Assembly: GCF_002607735.1 (NCBI RefSeq) | Contig: NZ_NBVR01000031.1 | Coordinates: 558,001 to 622,000, forward strand | From: Proteus alimentorum | GTDB lineage: Bacteria > Pseudomonadota > Gammaproteobacteria > Enterobacterales > Enterobacteriaceae | Direction: 5' to 3' | Length of the DNA stretch: 64,000 nt | In this document: piece after piece, positions 40,875 through 51,173 of the stretch | Layout of the letters: every line of letters begins with the position of its first letter | How positions within the stretch are numbered: position 1 is the stretch's first letter | Program-made: the position numbers and the translations under genes | The notes under the pieces: model-generated | What the model was told of the DNA's origin: nothing | The model's input: only the letters and a program-made list of their open reading frames with translations | Databases searched by the model: none

Positions 40875-43800
40875 AGTGCTTTGCCCTCTTTATTCAACGA
40901 CCCGTAGCAACTACCTTGCTCAGTTTAGCGATTTCACTTTGCGGTGTATTAGGCTTTATGTTACTTCCTGTGGCACCTTTGCCACAGGTGGATTATCCCG
41001 TTATTAATATCTCTGCCTCATTACCGGGGGCATCACCTGAAACAATGGCATCCTCTGTTGCTACACCGCTTGAGCGCTCTTTAGGGCGAATTGCGGGTAT
41101 TGATGAAATGACATCAAGCAGTTCGCTTGGAAGTACCAACATTACGCTGGTGTTCGATTTAAACAAAGATATCAATACAGCCGCTCGAGATGTACAAGCA
41201 GCGTTAAATGCTTCACAAAGCTTATTACCATCAGGTATGCCAAGCCGCCCACGTTATTATAAATCGAATCCTTCAGATGCACCGATTATGATCTTAACGC
41301 TCACCTCTGATACCCAAAATACAGGGGAGCTTTACGATCTCGCGTCAACAAGATTGGCACAAAAAATCTCGCAGATTGAAGGGGTCAGTGAAGTTTCTGT
41401 TGGTGGTGGCTCCTTGCCAGCGATACGTGTCGCCCTCAATCCCGATGCGTTATTTAACCAAAATGTCAGTCTCGATGATGTCAGAAAAGCGATTAATCAA
41501 GCAAATGTGCGCCGACCTCAAGGCTTTGTAAATAATGATGAGGGCCGTTGGCAAATCCAAACTAACGATGAACTCAGTAAAGCGTCTGAATATCGCCCTG
41601 TGATTGTGCATTACAATCAAGATGCTGTTGTACGTTTAAGCGATGTAGCACAAGTTACTGACTCAGTACAAAATTCACGAGCCGCAGGAATGAGTGGTGG
41701 AGAGCCTGCTATTTTGCTGGTTATTCGTCGTGAAGCGGGTGCCAATATCATTGAAACCGTCAATCGTATTCGTGATGAACTTCCTGAATTGCGTGAGCTT
41801 ATTCCTGCCAGTGTTGATTTAAAAGTAGCACAAGATAGAACACCCACTATTCGCGCATCATTAGCGGAAGTTGAACGCGCGTTAGCCATTGCTGTGGCGT
41901 TAGTGATTTTAGTTGTGTTTTTATTTTTACGCTCAGGTCGTGCCACGCTGATCCCTGCTGTTGCTGTACCCGTTTCATTAATTGGTACTTTTTCAGCGAT
42001 GTACCTCTGTGGTTTCAGTTTAAATAACCTTTCATTAATGGCATTAACTGTGGCTACGGGCTTTGTGGTTGATGATGCCATTGTGGTGCTTGAAAATATT
42101 TCTCGCCATATTGAGAATGGTTTAAAACCCAAAGATGCCGCCTTGAAAGGGGTTGGTGAAGTGGGTTTTACTGTTCTTTCGATGAGTATTTCTCTTGTTG
42201 CCGTTTTTATTCCATTACTGTTAATGGATGGTCTGGTCGGGCGATTATTTAAAGAATTTGCCATCACCTTAACAACCGCTATTGCTATCTCGTTATTTGT
42301 TTCTCTAACGCTAACACCCATGATGTGTGCGCATTTACTAAAAGGAATGAAACCTAAAGCACAATCGCATTTACGCGGTTTTGGTAAGTTACTTTTTCGC
42401 GCCCAGCAAGGTTACAGCGTCACATTGCAAGCCGCATTGCGCCATCGACGCTGGGTTATGGCTATTTTTCTCGCCACTTTGGGCTTAAATGCTTATTTAT
42501 ATATCAGTGCGCCAAAAACGTTTTTCCCCGACCAAGATACGGGCCGTTTAATGGGGTTTGTGCGTGCTGATCAAAGTATTTCATTCCAATCGATGAAAGA
42601 AAAAATGACCCGTTTTATGCAAGAAATTAATGCTGATAAAGACGTTGATAGCGTAACAGGTTTTACTGGCGGAGGACGTATTAACAGTGGATTTATGTTT
42701 ATCTCCCTCAATCCGCTGTCAGAACGTACCGACAGTGCAAATCAAGTGATTAATCGCCTTCGGACAAAATTAGCCAATGAACCCGGTGCCAACCTCTTTT
42801 TAATGCCAGTGCAAGACGTTAGAGCGGGTGGACGCCAAGCGAATGCCAGTTATCAATTTACCTTATTAGCTGATGATTTAAGCGAGTTGCGGAAATGGGA
42901 ACCTATTGTCCGTAAAGCTTTAGGTCAACTGCCTCAGCTTGTAGACGTTAACTCTGATAAAGAAGATAAAGGCGCCGAAATGGCACTGACTTACGATCGC
43001 GATACCATGTCACAATTAGGTATTAATGTCAGTGATGCCAATAATCTGCTAAACAATGCTTTTGGTCAGCGTCAGATCTCCACCATTTATGCGCCGTTAA
43101 ATCAGTATAAAGTGGTCATGGAAGTCTCGGAGCAATATACTCAAGATGTTTCTGCGTTAGATAAAATGTATGTCGTCAATAATCAAGGTGAACGTATCCC
43201 ATTATCCGCATTTGCAAGTTGGTATCCCGCTAATGCACCATTAAGTGTTAATCACCAAGGATTATCTGCCTCTTCAACCATTGCCTTTAATATCCCCGAA
43301 GGCTATACATTAGCTGATGCCATTAATGCTATTGAGCGTACAATGACGGAGTTGGGTGTTCCTAACACCGTAAGAGGCACCTTTGCAGGTACCGCACAGA
43401 TCTTCCAAGAAACCATTAAGTCACAGCTCATTCTTATTTTAGCAGCCATTGTGACGGTTTATTTGGTCTTAGGGGTATTGTATGAGAGTTATATTCATCC
43501 GCTGACTATCTTATCTACCCTTCCTTCTGCGGGTGTAGGTGCCCTATTAGCATTACAGCTTTTTAATACACCTTTTAGTCTGATTGCGCTTATTGGCATT
43601 ATGTTGCTGATTGGTATTGTGAAGAAAAACGCCATTATTATGGTGGATTTTGCAATTACAGCACAGCGTGAAGGCAAGTTGTCAGCTAAAGAGGCGATTA
43701 TTCAAGCCAGCCTGTTGCGTTTTCGTCCTATTATTATGACAACCCTCGCCGCTTTATTTGGCGCGTTACCATTGATGCTAGGTAGCGGAGATGGTGCTGA

Positions 43801-43954
43801 ATTAAGACAACCCTTAGGAATAACAATTGTAGGGGGTTTATTGATGAGCCAACTACTGACTCTTTATACAACCCCTGTTATTTATCTATTTTTTGATGGA
43901 TTACGTGAACGTTGGCAACAACGACGTATCAGCAAAAAAGAGGCAAATGCATGA
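40871..43954 (+). CDS. mdtC: MdtC, RND multidrug efflux transporter subunit
   Basis: This 1027-residue RND protein is the second pump subunit. It starts [20 protein letters not shown], and helix 4 reads [14 protein letters not shown]. It overlaps mdtB at its start and baeS at its end, both as ATGA, so all three should be translationally coupled. E. coli has mdtD between mdtC and baeS; here there is none. Confidence 0.96.
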   Translation: MKCFALFIQRPVATTLLSLAISLCGVLGFMLLPVAPLPQVDYPVINISASLPGASPETMASSVATPLERSLGRIAGIDEMTSSSSLGSTNITLVFDLNKDINTAARDVQAALNASQSLLPSGMPSRPRYYKSNPSDAPIMILTLTSDTQNTGELYDLASTRLAQKISQIEGVSEVSVGGGSLPAIRVALNPDALFNQNVSLDDVRKAINQANVRRPQGFVNNDEGRWQIQTNDELSKASEYRPVIVHYNQDAVVRLSDVAQVTDSVQNSRAAGMSGGEPAILLVIRREAGANIIETVNRIRDELPELRELIPASVDLKVAQDRTPTIRASLAEVERALAIAVALVILVVFLFLRSGRATLIPAVAVPVSLIGTFSAMYLCGFSLNNLSLMALTVATGFVVDDAIVVLENISRHIENGLKPKDAALKGVGEVGFTVLSMSISLVAVFIPLLLMDGLVGRLFKEFAITLTTAIAISLFVSLTLTPMMCAHLLKGMKPKAQSHLRGFGKLLFRAQQGYSVTLQAALRHRRWVMAIFLATLGLNAYLYISAPKTFFPDQDTGRLMGFVRADQSISFQSMKEKMTRFMQEINADKDVDSVTGFTGGGRINSGFMFISLNPLSERTDSANQVINRLRTKLANEPGANLFLMPVQDVRAGGRQANASYQFTLLADDLSELRKWEPIVRKALGQLPQLVDVNSDKEDKGAEMALTYDRDTMSQLGINVSDANNLLNNAFGQRQISTIYAPLNQYKVVMEVSEQYTQDVSALDKMYVVNNQGERIPLSAFASWYPANAPLSVNHQGLSASSTIAFNIPEGYTLADAINAIERTMTELGVPNTVRGTFAGTAQIFQETIKSQLILILAAIVTVYLVLGVLYESYIHPLTILSTLPSAGVGALLALQLFNTPFSLIALIGIMLLIGIVKKNAIIMVDFAITAQREGKLSAKEAIIQASLLRFRPIIMTTLAALFGALPLMLGSGDGAELRQPLGITIVGGLLMSQLLTLYTTPVIYLFFDGLRERWQQRRISKKEANA

Positions 43955-45327
43955 AATTGAGAAGCAAGCTGTTTTTAGTCGTTTTCGCTACGTGTATGGT
44001 GGTTGTTCTCGCCATGCATATCGGTATTCGAGGTAGCTTCCAGCAAGGATTCATTGGTTATATCAAGAAAAACAGTGAACAGCGTGCAACTCTTTTAGCA
44101 GAAGCCTTAACTGAACAATATGCGTTAACGGGAGATTGGCGTTTCCTCAATAAAGATGATCGTTCTCTTTATCAAATATTACGAAGTATTGACCAAATAA
44201 GCCAAAGTGGTGAAGGCCCTGCACCAAGAGGCTGGCGTACTCAGTTTTGGATCGTTGATAAAGATATGAAGCGGTTATTTGGTCATGATAATCAATTTCC
44301 TGAAGAGATATTCAAAAAGCCCATTACCTCTCATGATGAAATTGTGGGTTGGGTGATTGTCAGTGCTGCAGATAAAATCAGCAGTGAAGCGGATATTAAT
44401 TTTGATAAACAACAATTACGCACCAGTTGGATAATTGCCGGTTTAGCCGTTCTTTTTGCTTTACTCATCACACTTATTCTTTCTCGCAATATGATACGCC
44501 CAGTAAAGCGGCTGGTTGAGGCGACACATAAATTAGCGGCCGGTGATTTTTCTGTTCGTGTGACACCTGCAAGTAAGGATGAGATCAGTCAACTCGCGAC
44601 TGACTTTAACCAACTTGCCAGCACACTAGAAAAAAATGAGCAAATTCGCCGTGATTATATGGCAGATATCTCACATGAATTGCGAACCCCTCTCGCCATT
44701 TTAAAAGGTGAGCTTGAAGCGTTACAAGATGGTGTCAGAAATCCCACAACAGAAACGCTCAACTCCCTTTTATTCGAAGTCACAAACCTGACAAAATTGG
44801 TTAATGATCTCCACCAGCTTTCATTATCAGATAGAGGCTCTTTAACTTATCGTAAAGATTTTATTGATATTAATGAGGTGATTTTGTTGGCAGTGGCTTC
44901 TTATCGTCACACATATCAAACTAAAGATATTGCTTTACTCACCGAATTAGATGATTTATCGCCACTGATTGTGCAAGCCGATCCTGATAGGTTGATCCAG
45001 CTTTTTCATAATCTGCTCGAGAATAGCGTACGCTATACTTATTCAGGTGGTCAATTGCATATCAGCACCCAAAAAGAGCAAAATCATGTTGTTATTTCAT
45101 TAGAAGATAGTGCGCCGGGACTAGATAGCGCTCAATACAAAGTTGTTTTCCAACGCTTTTATCGTGCAGAAAACTCACGAAATCGTGCAAGTGGCGGGTC
45201 TGGTTTAGGCCTTGCGATTTGCGAAAATATTGTCGAAGCTCATAATGGTAAGATAAGTGCGATGCCCTCCTCTTTAGGTGGCATGAAAATCCTTATAGAA
45301 TTACCTGCATATTCTGATGACCTTTAA
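43951..45327 (+). CDS. baeS: BaeS, envelope stress sensor histidine kinase
   Basis: From ATG at 43951 (overlapping the mdtC stop) this is a 458-residue protein. The first helix spans about 7-25, the periplasmic sensor about 26-155 and the second helix about 158-177. A HAMP domain (180-230), the DHp helix with phosphorylated His242 in [12 protein letters not shown] and a HATPase domain ([21 protein letters not shown]) follow. It senses indole, flavonoids and other envelope stress in E. coli and activates BaeR. An upstream ATG at 43912 lies within mdtC and would damage the first helix. Confidence 0.94.
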   Translation: MKLRSKLFLVVFATCMVVVLAMHIGIRGSFQQGFIGYIKKNSEQRATLLAEALTEQYALTGDWRFLNKDDRSLYQILRSIDQISQSGEGPAPRGWRTQFWIVDKDMKRLFGHDNQFPEEIFKKPITSHDEIVGWVIVSAADKISSEADINFDKQQLRTSWIIAGLAVLFALLITLILSRNMIRPVKRLVEATHKLAAGDFSVRVTPASKDEISQLATDFNQLASTLEKNEQIRRDYMADISHELRTPLAILKGELEALQDGVRNPTTETLNSLLFEVTNLTKLVNDLHQLSLSDRGSLTYRKDFIDINEVILLAVASYRHTYQTKDIALLTELDDLSPLIVQADPDRLIQLFHNLLENSVRYTYSGGQLHISTQKEQNHVVISLEDSAPGLDSAQYKVVFQRFYRAENSRNRASGGSGLGLAICENIVEAHNGKISAMPSSLGGMKILIELPAYSDDL

Positions 45328-45351
45328 GTCTAATCACTATTGAGCCAATAA

Positions 45352-46059
45352 ATGACAGTATCTGAATCACCCTATTCAATCCTGATTGTTGAGGATGAAC
45401 CTAAACTTGCCCAATTGCTTATTGATTACCTTCAAGCATCAGGGTATCAGACTCATTGGTTAGCAGATGGTGCTGAAGTGAGCCATTGGGTAAAACAACA
45501 ACACTACGATTTAATACTATTAGATCTGATGTTACCCGTTAAAGACGGCATTACGATCTGTAAAGAGTTACGTCAGTTTTCAGATATTCCAATCATTATG
45601 GTGACCGCTAAAACAGAAGAAGTTGATCGATTACTTGGGCTTGAGATTGGCGCTGATGACTATATTTGCAAGCCCTATAGTCCAAGAGAAGTGGTCGCCA
45701 GAGTCAAAACCTTATTGCGTCGTTTTTATCGACCACAAGATATTGTTCAAAATGATAAATTAGTCGTCATTGATGAGCAGGCTTATCAAATCCAATACAA
45801 CAATAAAATTCTCGATTTAACCACTGCAGAATTTCGTTTATTAAAAGCCTTAGCCACTCAGCCCGGCAAAATATTAACCCGTGATCAGCTTATGGATCAC
45901 CTTTATGATGACGACCGCATTGTGACGGATAGAACCATCGATAGTCATATTAAAAACTTACGACGCAAACTTGAGCAACTTAACGATCAAATTGAATTTA
46001 TTCGCTCGATTTATGGCCAAGGCTATCGCTGGGAAACCCAAGCTTACCGTTTTCGATGA
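45352..46059 (+). CDS. baeR: BaeR, envelope stress response regulator
   Basis: This 235-residue OmpR-type regulator has a receiver domain with the acidic pair at Glu14-Asp15, phosphorylated Asp58 (LILLDLMLP) and Lys in MVTAKT. A winged-helix DNA-binding domain follows (about 130-230), ending [13 protein letters not shown]. BaeR activates mdtABC in E. coli and is the last gene of this operon. Confidence 0.95.
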   Translation: MTVSESPYSILIVEDEPKLAQLLIDYLQASGYQTHWLADGAEVSHWVKQQHYDLILLDLMLPVKDGITICKELRQFSDIPIIMVTAKTEEVDRLLGLEIGADDYICKPYSPREVVARVKTLLRRFYRPQDIVQNDKLVVIDEQAYQIQYNNKILDLTTAEFRLLKALATQPGKILTRDQLMDHLYDDDRIVTDRTIDSHIKNLRRKLEQLNDQIEFIRSIYGQGYRWETQAYRFR

Positions 46060-46178
46060 TATTTTTTCAGGAATACATTGAACCTCGCTACACTTAAGCG
46101 CTAGAATCCACCCCTTTATGATATACCCCTACCCAATGTGTGGGGGACTGACTTGAAATCAGAACCAGGAAATTAACC

Positions 46179-47558
46179 ATGTTTACACCCGAATTGCTCT
46201 CTCCTGCTGGCTCATTAAAAAATATGCGCTATGCATTTGCTTATGGCGCAGACGCCGTTTATGCAGGTCAGCCACGTTATAGCTTACGTGTGCGTAATAA
46301 TGAGTTTAACCACGAAAACCTCGCTAAAGGTATTCAAGAAGCCCACGAATTAGGTAAACGCTTCTATGTTGTGGTTAATATCGCACCTCATAATGCTAAA
46401 TTAAAAACCTTTATCCGTGACTTAAAACCCGTCATTGATATGGGCCCTGATGCGCTGATTATGTCTGATCCGGGTTTGATCATGATGGTACGCGAAGCCT
46501 TCCCTGAAATGGATATCCACCTTTCAGTACAAGCCAATGCCGTTAACTGGGCAACCGTAAAATTCTGGCGTCAAATGGGATTAACTCGCGTGATCCTTTC
46601 TCGTGAGCTTTCTATTGATGAAATTGCTGAAATTCGTAAGCAAGTTCCTGATATGGAATTAGAAGTGTTCGTTCACGGTGCATTATGTATGGCTTACTCA
46701 GGCCGTTGCCTGTTATCGGGCTATATCAATAAACGTGACCCGAACCAAGGTACATGTACTAACGCTTGCCGTTGGGAATATAAAGTCGAAGAAGGCAAAG
46801 AAGACGATGTCGGTAATATCGTTGAAAAATACACGCCAATTCCTGTTAAAAACGTTGAGCCTACTTTAGGTGTTGGCGCGCCAACAGATAAAGTCTACTT
46901 AATTGAAGAAGCAAAACGTCCTGGTGAATATATGACTGCGTTCGAAGATGAACACGGTACTTATATCATGAACTCTAAAGACTTGCGTGCGATTGAACAC
47001 GTTGAGCAATTAACTCAAATGGGTGTGCATTCGCTGAAAATTGAAGGTCGTACTAAATCCTTCTATTACTGTGCCCGTACTGCACAAATGTATCGTCGTG
47101 CAATTGATGATGCTGTTGCAGGTAAACCATTCGATCCAACATTGCTAACGACATTAGAAGGCTTAGCACATCGCGGTTATACCGAAGGTTTCTTACGTCG
47201 TCATACCCATGATGCGTACCAAACGTATGAATATGGTTATTCTGTCTCTGACACTCAACAATTTGTCGGTGAATTTACAGGTAAACGCGTAAACGGTTTA
47301 GCTGAAGTTGATGTTAAAAATAAATTTGTTTTAGGTGATAGCCTAGAATTAATGACACCAACTGGAAATATTCAATTTACGCTAGAAACGCTGTTTAACA
47401 AAAAACTGCAGCCAACGGATGTTGCCCCTGGTAATGGTCACATGGTTTATTTGTCTGTTCCTGAAGATGTTGATTTAGATTTCGCACTGCTTATTCGCAA
47501 CCTACAAGGTACAACAACGCGTCAACCACATAAGATTGATGCGGTAGAAGTGAAGTAA
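46179..47558 (+). CDS. trhP: TrhP (YegQ), tRNA uridine-34 hydroxylation protein
   Basis: This 459-residue protein belongs to the U32 peptidase family. The signature EVFVHGALCMAYSGRCLLSG (about 163-182) and GTCTNACRWEYKVEE supply the clustered Cys residues thought to bind an Fe-S cluster. E. coli TrhP (YegQ) hydroxylates wobble uridine in tRNAs on the way to cmo5U/mcmo5U, using prephenate-derived chemistry. It is followed by the CyaR RNA exactly as in E. coli. Confidence 0.94.
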   Translation: MFTPELLSPAGSLKNMRYAFAYGADAVYAGQPRYSLRVRNNEFNHENLAKGIQEAHELGKRFYVVVNIAPHNAKLKTFIRDLKPVIDMGPDALIMSDPGLIMMVREAFPEMDIHLSVQANAVNWATVKFWRQMGLTRVILSRELSIDEIAEIRKQVPDMELEVFVHGALCMAYSGRCLLSGYINKRDPNQGTCTNACRWEYKVEEGKEDDVGNIVEKYTPIPVKNVEPTLGVGAPTDKVYLIEEAKRPGEYMTAFEDEHGTYIMNSKDLRAIEHVEQLTQMGVHSLKIEGRTKSFYYCARTAQMYRRAIDDAVAGKPFDPTLLTTLEGLAHRGYTEGFLRRHTHDAYQTYEYGYSVSDTQQFVGEFTGKRVNGLAEVDVKNKFVLGDSLELMTPTGNIQFTLETLFNKKLQPTDVAPGNGHMVYLSVPEDVDLDFALLIRNLQGTTTRQPHKIDAVEVK

Positions 47559-47589
47559 AGCGTCATAATCTGATTTAAAGTGGTCAATT

Positions 47590-47632
47590 TCAAATACAGA
47601 TCACATCAATAATGATTTGTTTACCGTATCAT
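47590..47632 (+). promoter_or_regulatory. cyaR promoter with CRP site
   Basis: A CRP-like site TCAAATACAGATCACA (47590-47605) has a perfect right half and a weak left half. TATCAT (47627-47632) is a -10 element. With a start near 47639 the CRP centre falls close to -41.5, the class II position known for E. coli cyaR. Confidence 0.65.
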
Positions 47633-47638
47633 CAGTTC

Positions 47639-47727
47639 CGAAAAATAAAGAACTAGAATGAATACAGTAAGACTAGGAACCACCTCCTTGGCAAATCCAA
47701 TCTCCCTTGGATTTGCCTTTTCTTTTT
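47639..47727 (+). ncRNA. cyaR: CyaR (RyeE) Hfq-dependent small RNA
   Basis: AGGAACCACCTCCTT at 47675-47689 is identical to the conserved core and ompX-pairing seed of E. coli CyaR. The terminator GGCAAATCC/GGATTTGCC (47690-47698, 47709-47717) with loop AATCTCCCTT and a T-rich tail matches the CyaR 3' stem, where CTCCCTT is also in the loop. The predicted length of 89 nt compares with 87 nt in E. coli. The position after yegQ is conserved. CyaR represses ompX, nadE, luxS and others under CRP control; targets here are inferred. Confidence 0.93.
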
Positions 47728-47854
47728 GCCCCTTCTTATCAACTCCCTTTGTATAAAGCACACGCCCTTTTTCGTTATCATTTGTAAAAAAAAATAGTAA
47801 TTTTCTCGATATCCGTTACCTTTAAAAGAGTGATTCAATTAAAGGAACTCATCA

Positions 47855-48748
47855 ATGAGTAAAATTAGTTTGCTAATCATTAATGGAAAAAACGCGAACA
47901 ATAGCGCATTGAGAAAAGCGGTGTACCAATTACGTGATGAAGGTTTTGATCTCCAAGTAAGAGTGACTTGGGAGTCCTGTGATGTACGCCGTTTTGTACA
48001 AGAAGCTATTGATATAAATGCTGAAACGGTGATTGCCGCGGGAGGTGACGGCACGATTAATAGTGTTGCTTCTGAACTTATTCATTTATCACTTTCATCA
48101 CCGCCAATCCTTGGGATTATTCCATTAGGCACAGCAAATGATTTTGCCACCAGCGCACAAATTCCTCGTGATATGGAAAATGCACTTAATTTAGCGGTTA
48201 AAGGCCGTGCAGTCCCTATTGATATTATCGCTGTCAATAAGACTCACTATTTTATCAATATGGCAACAGGCGGCTTTGGCACAAAAATCACAACAGAAAC
48301 CCCAGAAGCGTTAAAATCCGCATTAGGTGGAGCCGCCTATTTTATTAATGGTCTTTTAAATATTGATGCTTTAAAAGCAGATCACTGCACAATTGAAGCA
48401 GAGAATTTCCACTGGGAAGGTGAGTCTCTTATTTTAGCTATCGGCAATGGTCGTCAAGCGGGTGGAGGACAAAAACTGTGTTCAGAAGCCTTAATTAATG
48501 ACAATAAGCTCAATCTCACCCTCGTTGAAGCCAACGAACTTCTCCCCTCGATTCTAAGCAGCATGTTTGATAGCAAGAAGAATGACAAGATAATCGAGCG
48601 AGAAAGCCGCTGGATAAACATTAGTGCATCTCATGAAATGGTATTTAATTTAGATGGAGAACCCCTTTTAGGGAATAAATTTGAATTTATTGTGTTACCT
48701 GAAGCGATCCACTGCCGGTTACCGCCTCAATGTGACTTGTTATCTTAA
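47855..48748 (+). CDS. yegS: YegS, lipid kinase
   Basis: This 297-residue diacylglycerol-kinase-fold protein has the nucleotide loop AAGGDGTINSVASE (about 61-74) and LGIIPLGTANDFATS (about 85-99). A C-terminal beta-sandwich ends with FNLDGEPLLGNKFEF. E. coli YegS phosphorylates phosphatidylglycerol in vitro. It is between cyaR and fbaB as in E. coli. Confidence 0.93.
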   Translation: MSKISLLIINGKNANNSALRKAVYQLRDEGFDLQVRVTWESCDVRRFVQEAIDINAETVIAAGGDGTINSVASELIHLSLSSPPILGIIPLGTANDFATSAQIPRDMENALNLAVKGRAVPIDIIAVNKTHYFINMATGGFGTKITTETPEALKSALGGAAYFINGLLNIDALKADHCTIEAENFHWEGESLILAIGNGRQAGGGQKLCSEALINDNKLNLTLVEANELLPSILSSMFDSKKNDKIIERESRWINISASHEMVFNLDGEPLLGNKFEFIVLPEAIHCRLPPQCDLLS

Positions 48749-48797
48749 TGTAGATAAATGACAATCACTCTCATCTCATCATGAACTGGAGTATGTA

Positions 48798-49847
48798 ATG
48801 ACTGATATAGTAAGTTTGTTAGGTGCTGATGCAAAATCATTATTAGAACATCGTTGCCAAACCATCCCAAGCGAAAATCTCTACCTGCCAGGTTCTGACT
48901 TTGTTGATCGTGTCATGATTGATAACAATCGTCCTAATAGCGTGTTACGTTCAATGCAAACCCTGTTTAATCACGGACGTTTAGCGGGAACGGGTTATCT
49001 GTCTATTCTACCTGTTGACCAAGGTGTTGAGCACTCTGCCGCAGCCTCTTTTGCGGCAAACCCACTCTATTTTGATCCGAAAAATATTGTTGAGTTAGCG
49101 ATTGAAGCGGGTTGTAACTGTATAGCCTCTACTTATGGTGTTCTTGCTTCTGTTTCTCGTCGCTATGCACACAAAATCCCCTTTCTTGTAAAATTAAACC
49201 ACAATGAAACCCTAAGCTACCCAGCGCAATATGACCAAACACTGTATGCAAGTGTAGAACAAGCTTTCGAAATGGGTGCTGTTGCAGTGGGTGCGACCAT
49301 TTACTTTGGTTCACAAGAAAGCCGTCGCCAAATTGAAGAGATTTCAATGGCCTTTGAGCGTGCTCATGAATTGGGTATGGTCACTGTATTATGGGCTTAT
49401 TTACGTAACCCTTCCTTTAAGAAAGATGGCGTAGATTACCATGCAAGTGCAGATTTAACGGGGCAAGCAAACCATTTAGCCGCCACTATTGGTGCTGATA
49501 TCGTTAAACAAAAAATGGCTGAAAATAACGGTGGCTTTAAAGCGATTGGTTTTGGTCATACTGATGAGCGTGTTTACACTAAACTCACTACTGAAAACCC
49601 AATTGATTTAGTTCGTTACCAATTAGCAAACTGCTATATGGGTCGTGCGGGATTAATTAACTCTGGCGGCGCTTCAGGTAATAATGACCTTGAAGATGCA
49701 GTTCGTACCGCCGTTATTAATAAACGTGCGGGTGGTATGGGCTTGATCTTAGGACGTAAAGCGTTCAAGAAATCAATGAAAGACGGCGTTGCTCTTATAA
49801 ATGCAGTGCAAGATGTTTATCTAAATAAATCTGTCACTATTGCTTAA
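48798..49847 (+). CDS. fbaB: FbaB, class I fructose-bisphosphate aldolase
   Basis: This 349-residue DhnA-type class I aldolase cleaves fructose 1,6-bisphosphate through a Schiff base. The catalytic Lys is in [11 protein letters not shown] (about 235). [19 protein letters not shown] and the C-terminal [19 protein letters not shown] phosphate-binding loop are family features. A terminator follows. Confidence 0.95.
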   Translation: MTDIVSLLGADAKSLLEHRCQTIPSENLYLPGSDFVDRVMIDNNRPNSVLRSMQTLFNHGRLAGTGYLSILPVDQGVEHSAAASFAANPLYFDPKNIVELAIEAGCNCIASTYGVLASVSRRYAHKIPFLVKLNHNETLSYPAQYDQTLYASVEQAFEMGAVAVGATIYFGSQESRRQIEEISMAFERAHELGMVTVLWAYLRNPSFKKDGVDYHASADLTGQANHLAATIGADIVKQKMAENNGGFKAIGFGHTDERVYTKLTTENPIDLVRYQLANCYMGRAGLINSGGASGNNDLEDAVRTAVINKRAGGMGLILGRKAFKKSMKDGVALINAVQDVYLNKSVTIA

Positions 49848-49866
49848 CGGATAGGTTTAAATGTAG

Positions 49867-49892
49867 AAGCCACTCAATGAGTGGCTTTTTTT
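49867..49892 (+). terminator. Terminator between fbaB and thiD
   Basis: AAGCCACTC pairs with GAGTGGCTT around AAT, followed by T7. Confidence 0.9.
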
Positions 49893-49919
49893 AAGATAAG
49901 TGTTGTTGTCAGCAACATT

Positions 49920-50717
49920 TTACCACCAGCGATGAAAATGATGTACAGGGCCGAAACCTCGCCCAACGTCTAAACTGTCAGCATGTTCTAACGCTTGCTG
50001 TAAATAGGCTTTTGCTTGTTCAACGCAAATTTGCCAGTGAGAAACTTGAGGACGAATAGCGGCTAAAGCGGCTGAAAGTGTGCATCCTGTACCATGGGTA
50101 TTTTTCGTATTAACGCGTTTAGAAGTAAATCGCCACTCGCCATCTTGCGTAAATAACCAATCAGGACTTTCATCTTCAGTTAAATGTCCTCCTTTCATCA
50201 ACACAGCTTTGCATCCTTGTTTTAGCAATGCATAACCTTGTTGCTTCATCGTTATTTCATCTTGAGCGACTTCACAACCTAGCAGTGCTGCCGCTTCGGG
50301 CAAATTAGGCGTGATCAAATCAACCAGAGGCAAAAGCTGAGTGACCATTTTATTAACCGCATCAGGCTGTAATAGAGGATCACCGCTTTTTGCAATCATA
50401 ACCGTATCAAGCACAACAAAAGGAATAGCATATTGCTGAATTTTGTCACAAACCACATCAATAATTGAGGCATTAGAGAGCATACCTATTTTGGCGCTAT
50501 CAATACGAACATCAGACAAGACAGCATCTAATTGAGCTGCCACAAAATCAGGGGATAAATCATAGACACTACGGACACCACAAGTATTTTGAGCAACAAG
50601 TGCTGTCATTACTGTTGTGCCATATACACCCAGTGCGGAAAATGTTTTCAGATCAGCCTGAATACCTGCACCACCACTAGGATCGGTGCCTGCGATAGAC
50701 AATGCATTGAATCTCAC
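49920..50717 (-). CDS. thiD: ThiD, HMP/HMP-P kinase (GTG start)
   Basis: ThiD phosphorylates hydroxymethylpyrimidine and its monophosphate in thiamine synthesis. This 265-residue ribokinase-fold protein starts at GTG 50717: MRFNALSIAGTDPSGGAGIQ, with AGGAGGAG 7 bp before. KTNTHGTGCTLSAALAA-like text (NTKNTHGTGCTLSAALA, about 209-225) is the anion hole with catalytic Asp/Cys region. A TPP riboswitch lies in its leader. In E. coli thiD is downstream of thiM; here thiM is absent. Confidence 0.95.
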   Translation of the reverse strand: MRFNALSIAGTDPSGGAGIQADLKTFSALGVYGTTVMTALVAQNTCGVRSVYDLSPDFVAAQLDAVLSDVRIDSAKIGMLSNASIIDVVCDKIQQYAIPFVVLDTVMIAKSGDPLLQPDAVNKMVTQLLPLVDLITPNLPEAAALLGCEVAQDEITMKQQGYALLKQGCKAVLMKGGHLTEDESPDWLFTQDGEWRFTSKRVNTKNTHGTGCTLSAALAAIRPQVSHWQICVEQAKAYLQQALEHADSLDVGRGFGPVHHFHRWW

Positions 50718-50774
50718 TGATTAACTCCTCCTTTCACCAGTTACAGAAAAGTCGGGCTCTGTTAATCAGCAGAG
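50717..50774 (-). promoter_or_regulatory. Expression platform of the thiD riboswitch
   Basis: A hairpin CTCTG..CAGAG (50770-50774 with 50757-50761) has loop CTGATTAA. CTGATTAAC here (minus-strand 50769-50761) is perfectly complementary over 9 bp to GTTAATCAG at 50725-50717, which runs from just after the Shine-Dalgarno into the GTG. The pairing could hide the start codon. Confidence 0.55.
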
Positions 50775-50779
50775 TTACC

Positions 50780-50853
50780 TTGACTTCCCTACGCTGGCAT
50801 TATCCAGATCAGGTTATACGGGTTCATCTCAGCCATAAGGCGCCCCGAGCCAA
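50780..50853 (-). promoter_or_regulatory. TPP riboswitch (THI element) upstream of thiD
   Basis: Read on the minus strand it contains GGGGCGCC, GGCTGAGATGAACCCGTAT, ACCTGATCTGGATAATGCCA and GCGTAGGGAAGTC, in the order of the TPP aptamer and almost identical to E. coli thiM. The P1 stem is TTGGCT/AGTCAA. TPP binding should lower thiD expression. Confidence 0.96.
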
Positions 50854-51173
50854 AGCCTGTAAATTCAGGCGATAAGGAGTATCGCATGCTCAAGATAAAG
50901 ATGCTAGTTTGTTAACTGATCTCGATTTATTAACTTTCTATTGTTGAGATTTGTTATTCATTAAGATAAATCAGCGAAGGTTGTATATAATAAATACTAA
51001 GCCGATGGCTTCTATTGCATGACACATCAATTTAAGGAATATATTTCAGATATATTTAAATAAGAAGAATAAAATAAATTATTTTGTTCATTTTAACGAC
51101 AATCGATATATTATCTGCTAGATGAGGTATTTATAATGCATTTCTGGACAATCACACAATGCGGAGGGGCTAA

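Noticed and set aside
41617-42321. 234-codon frame opposite mdtC
   Set aside because: Antisense shadow of a well-matched RND gene; no ribosome site and a composition that mirrors mdtC codons.
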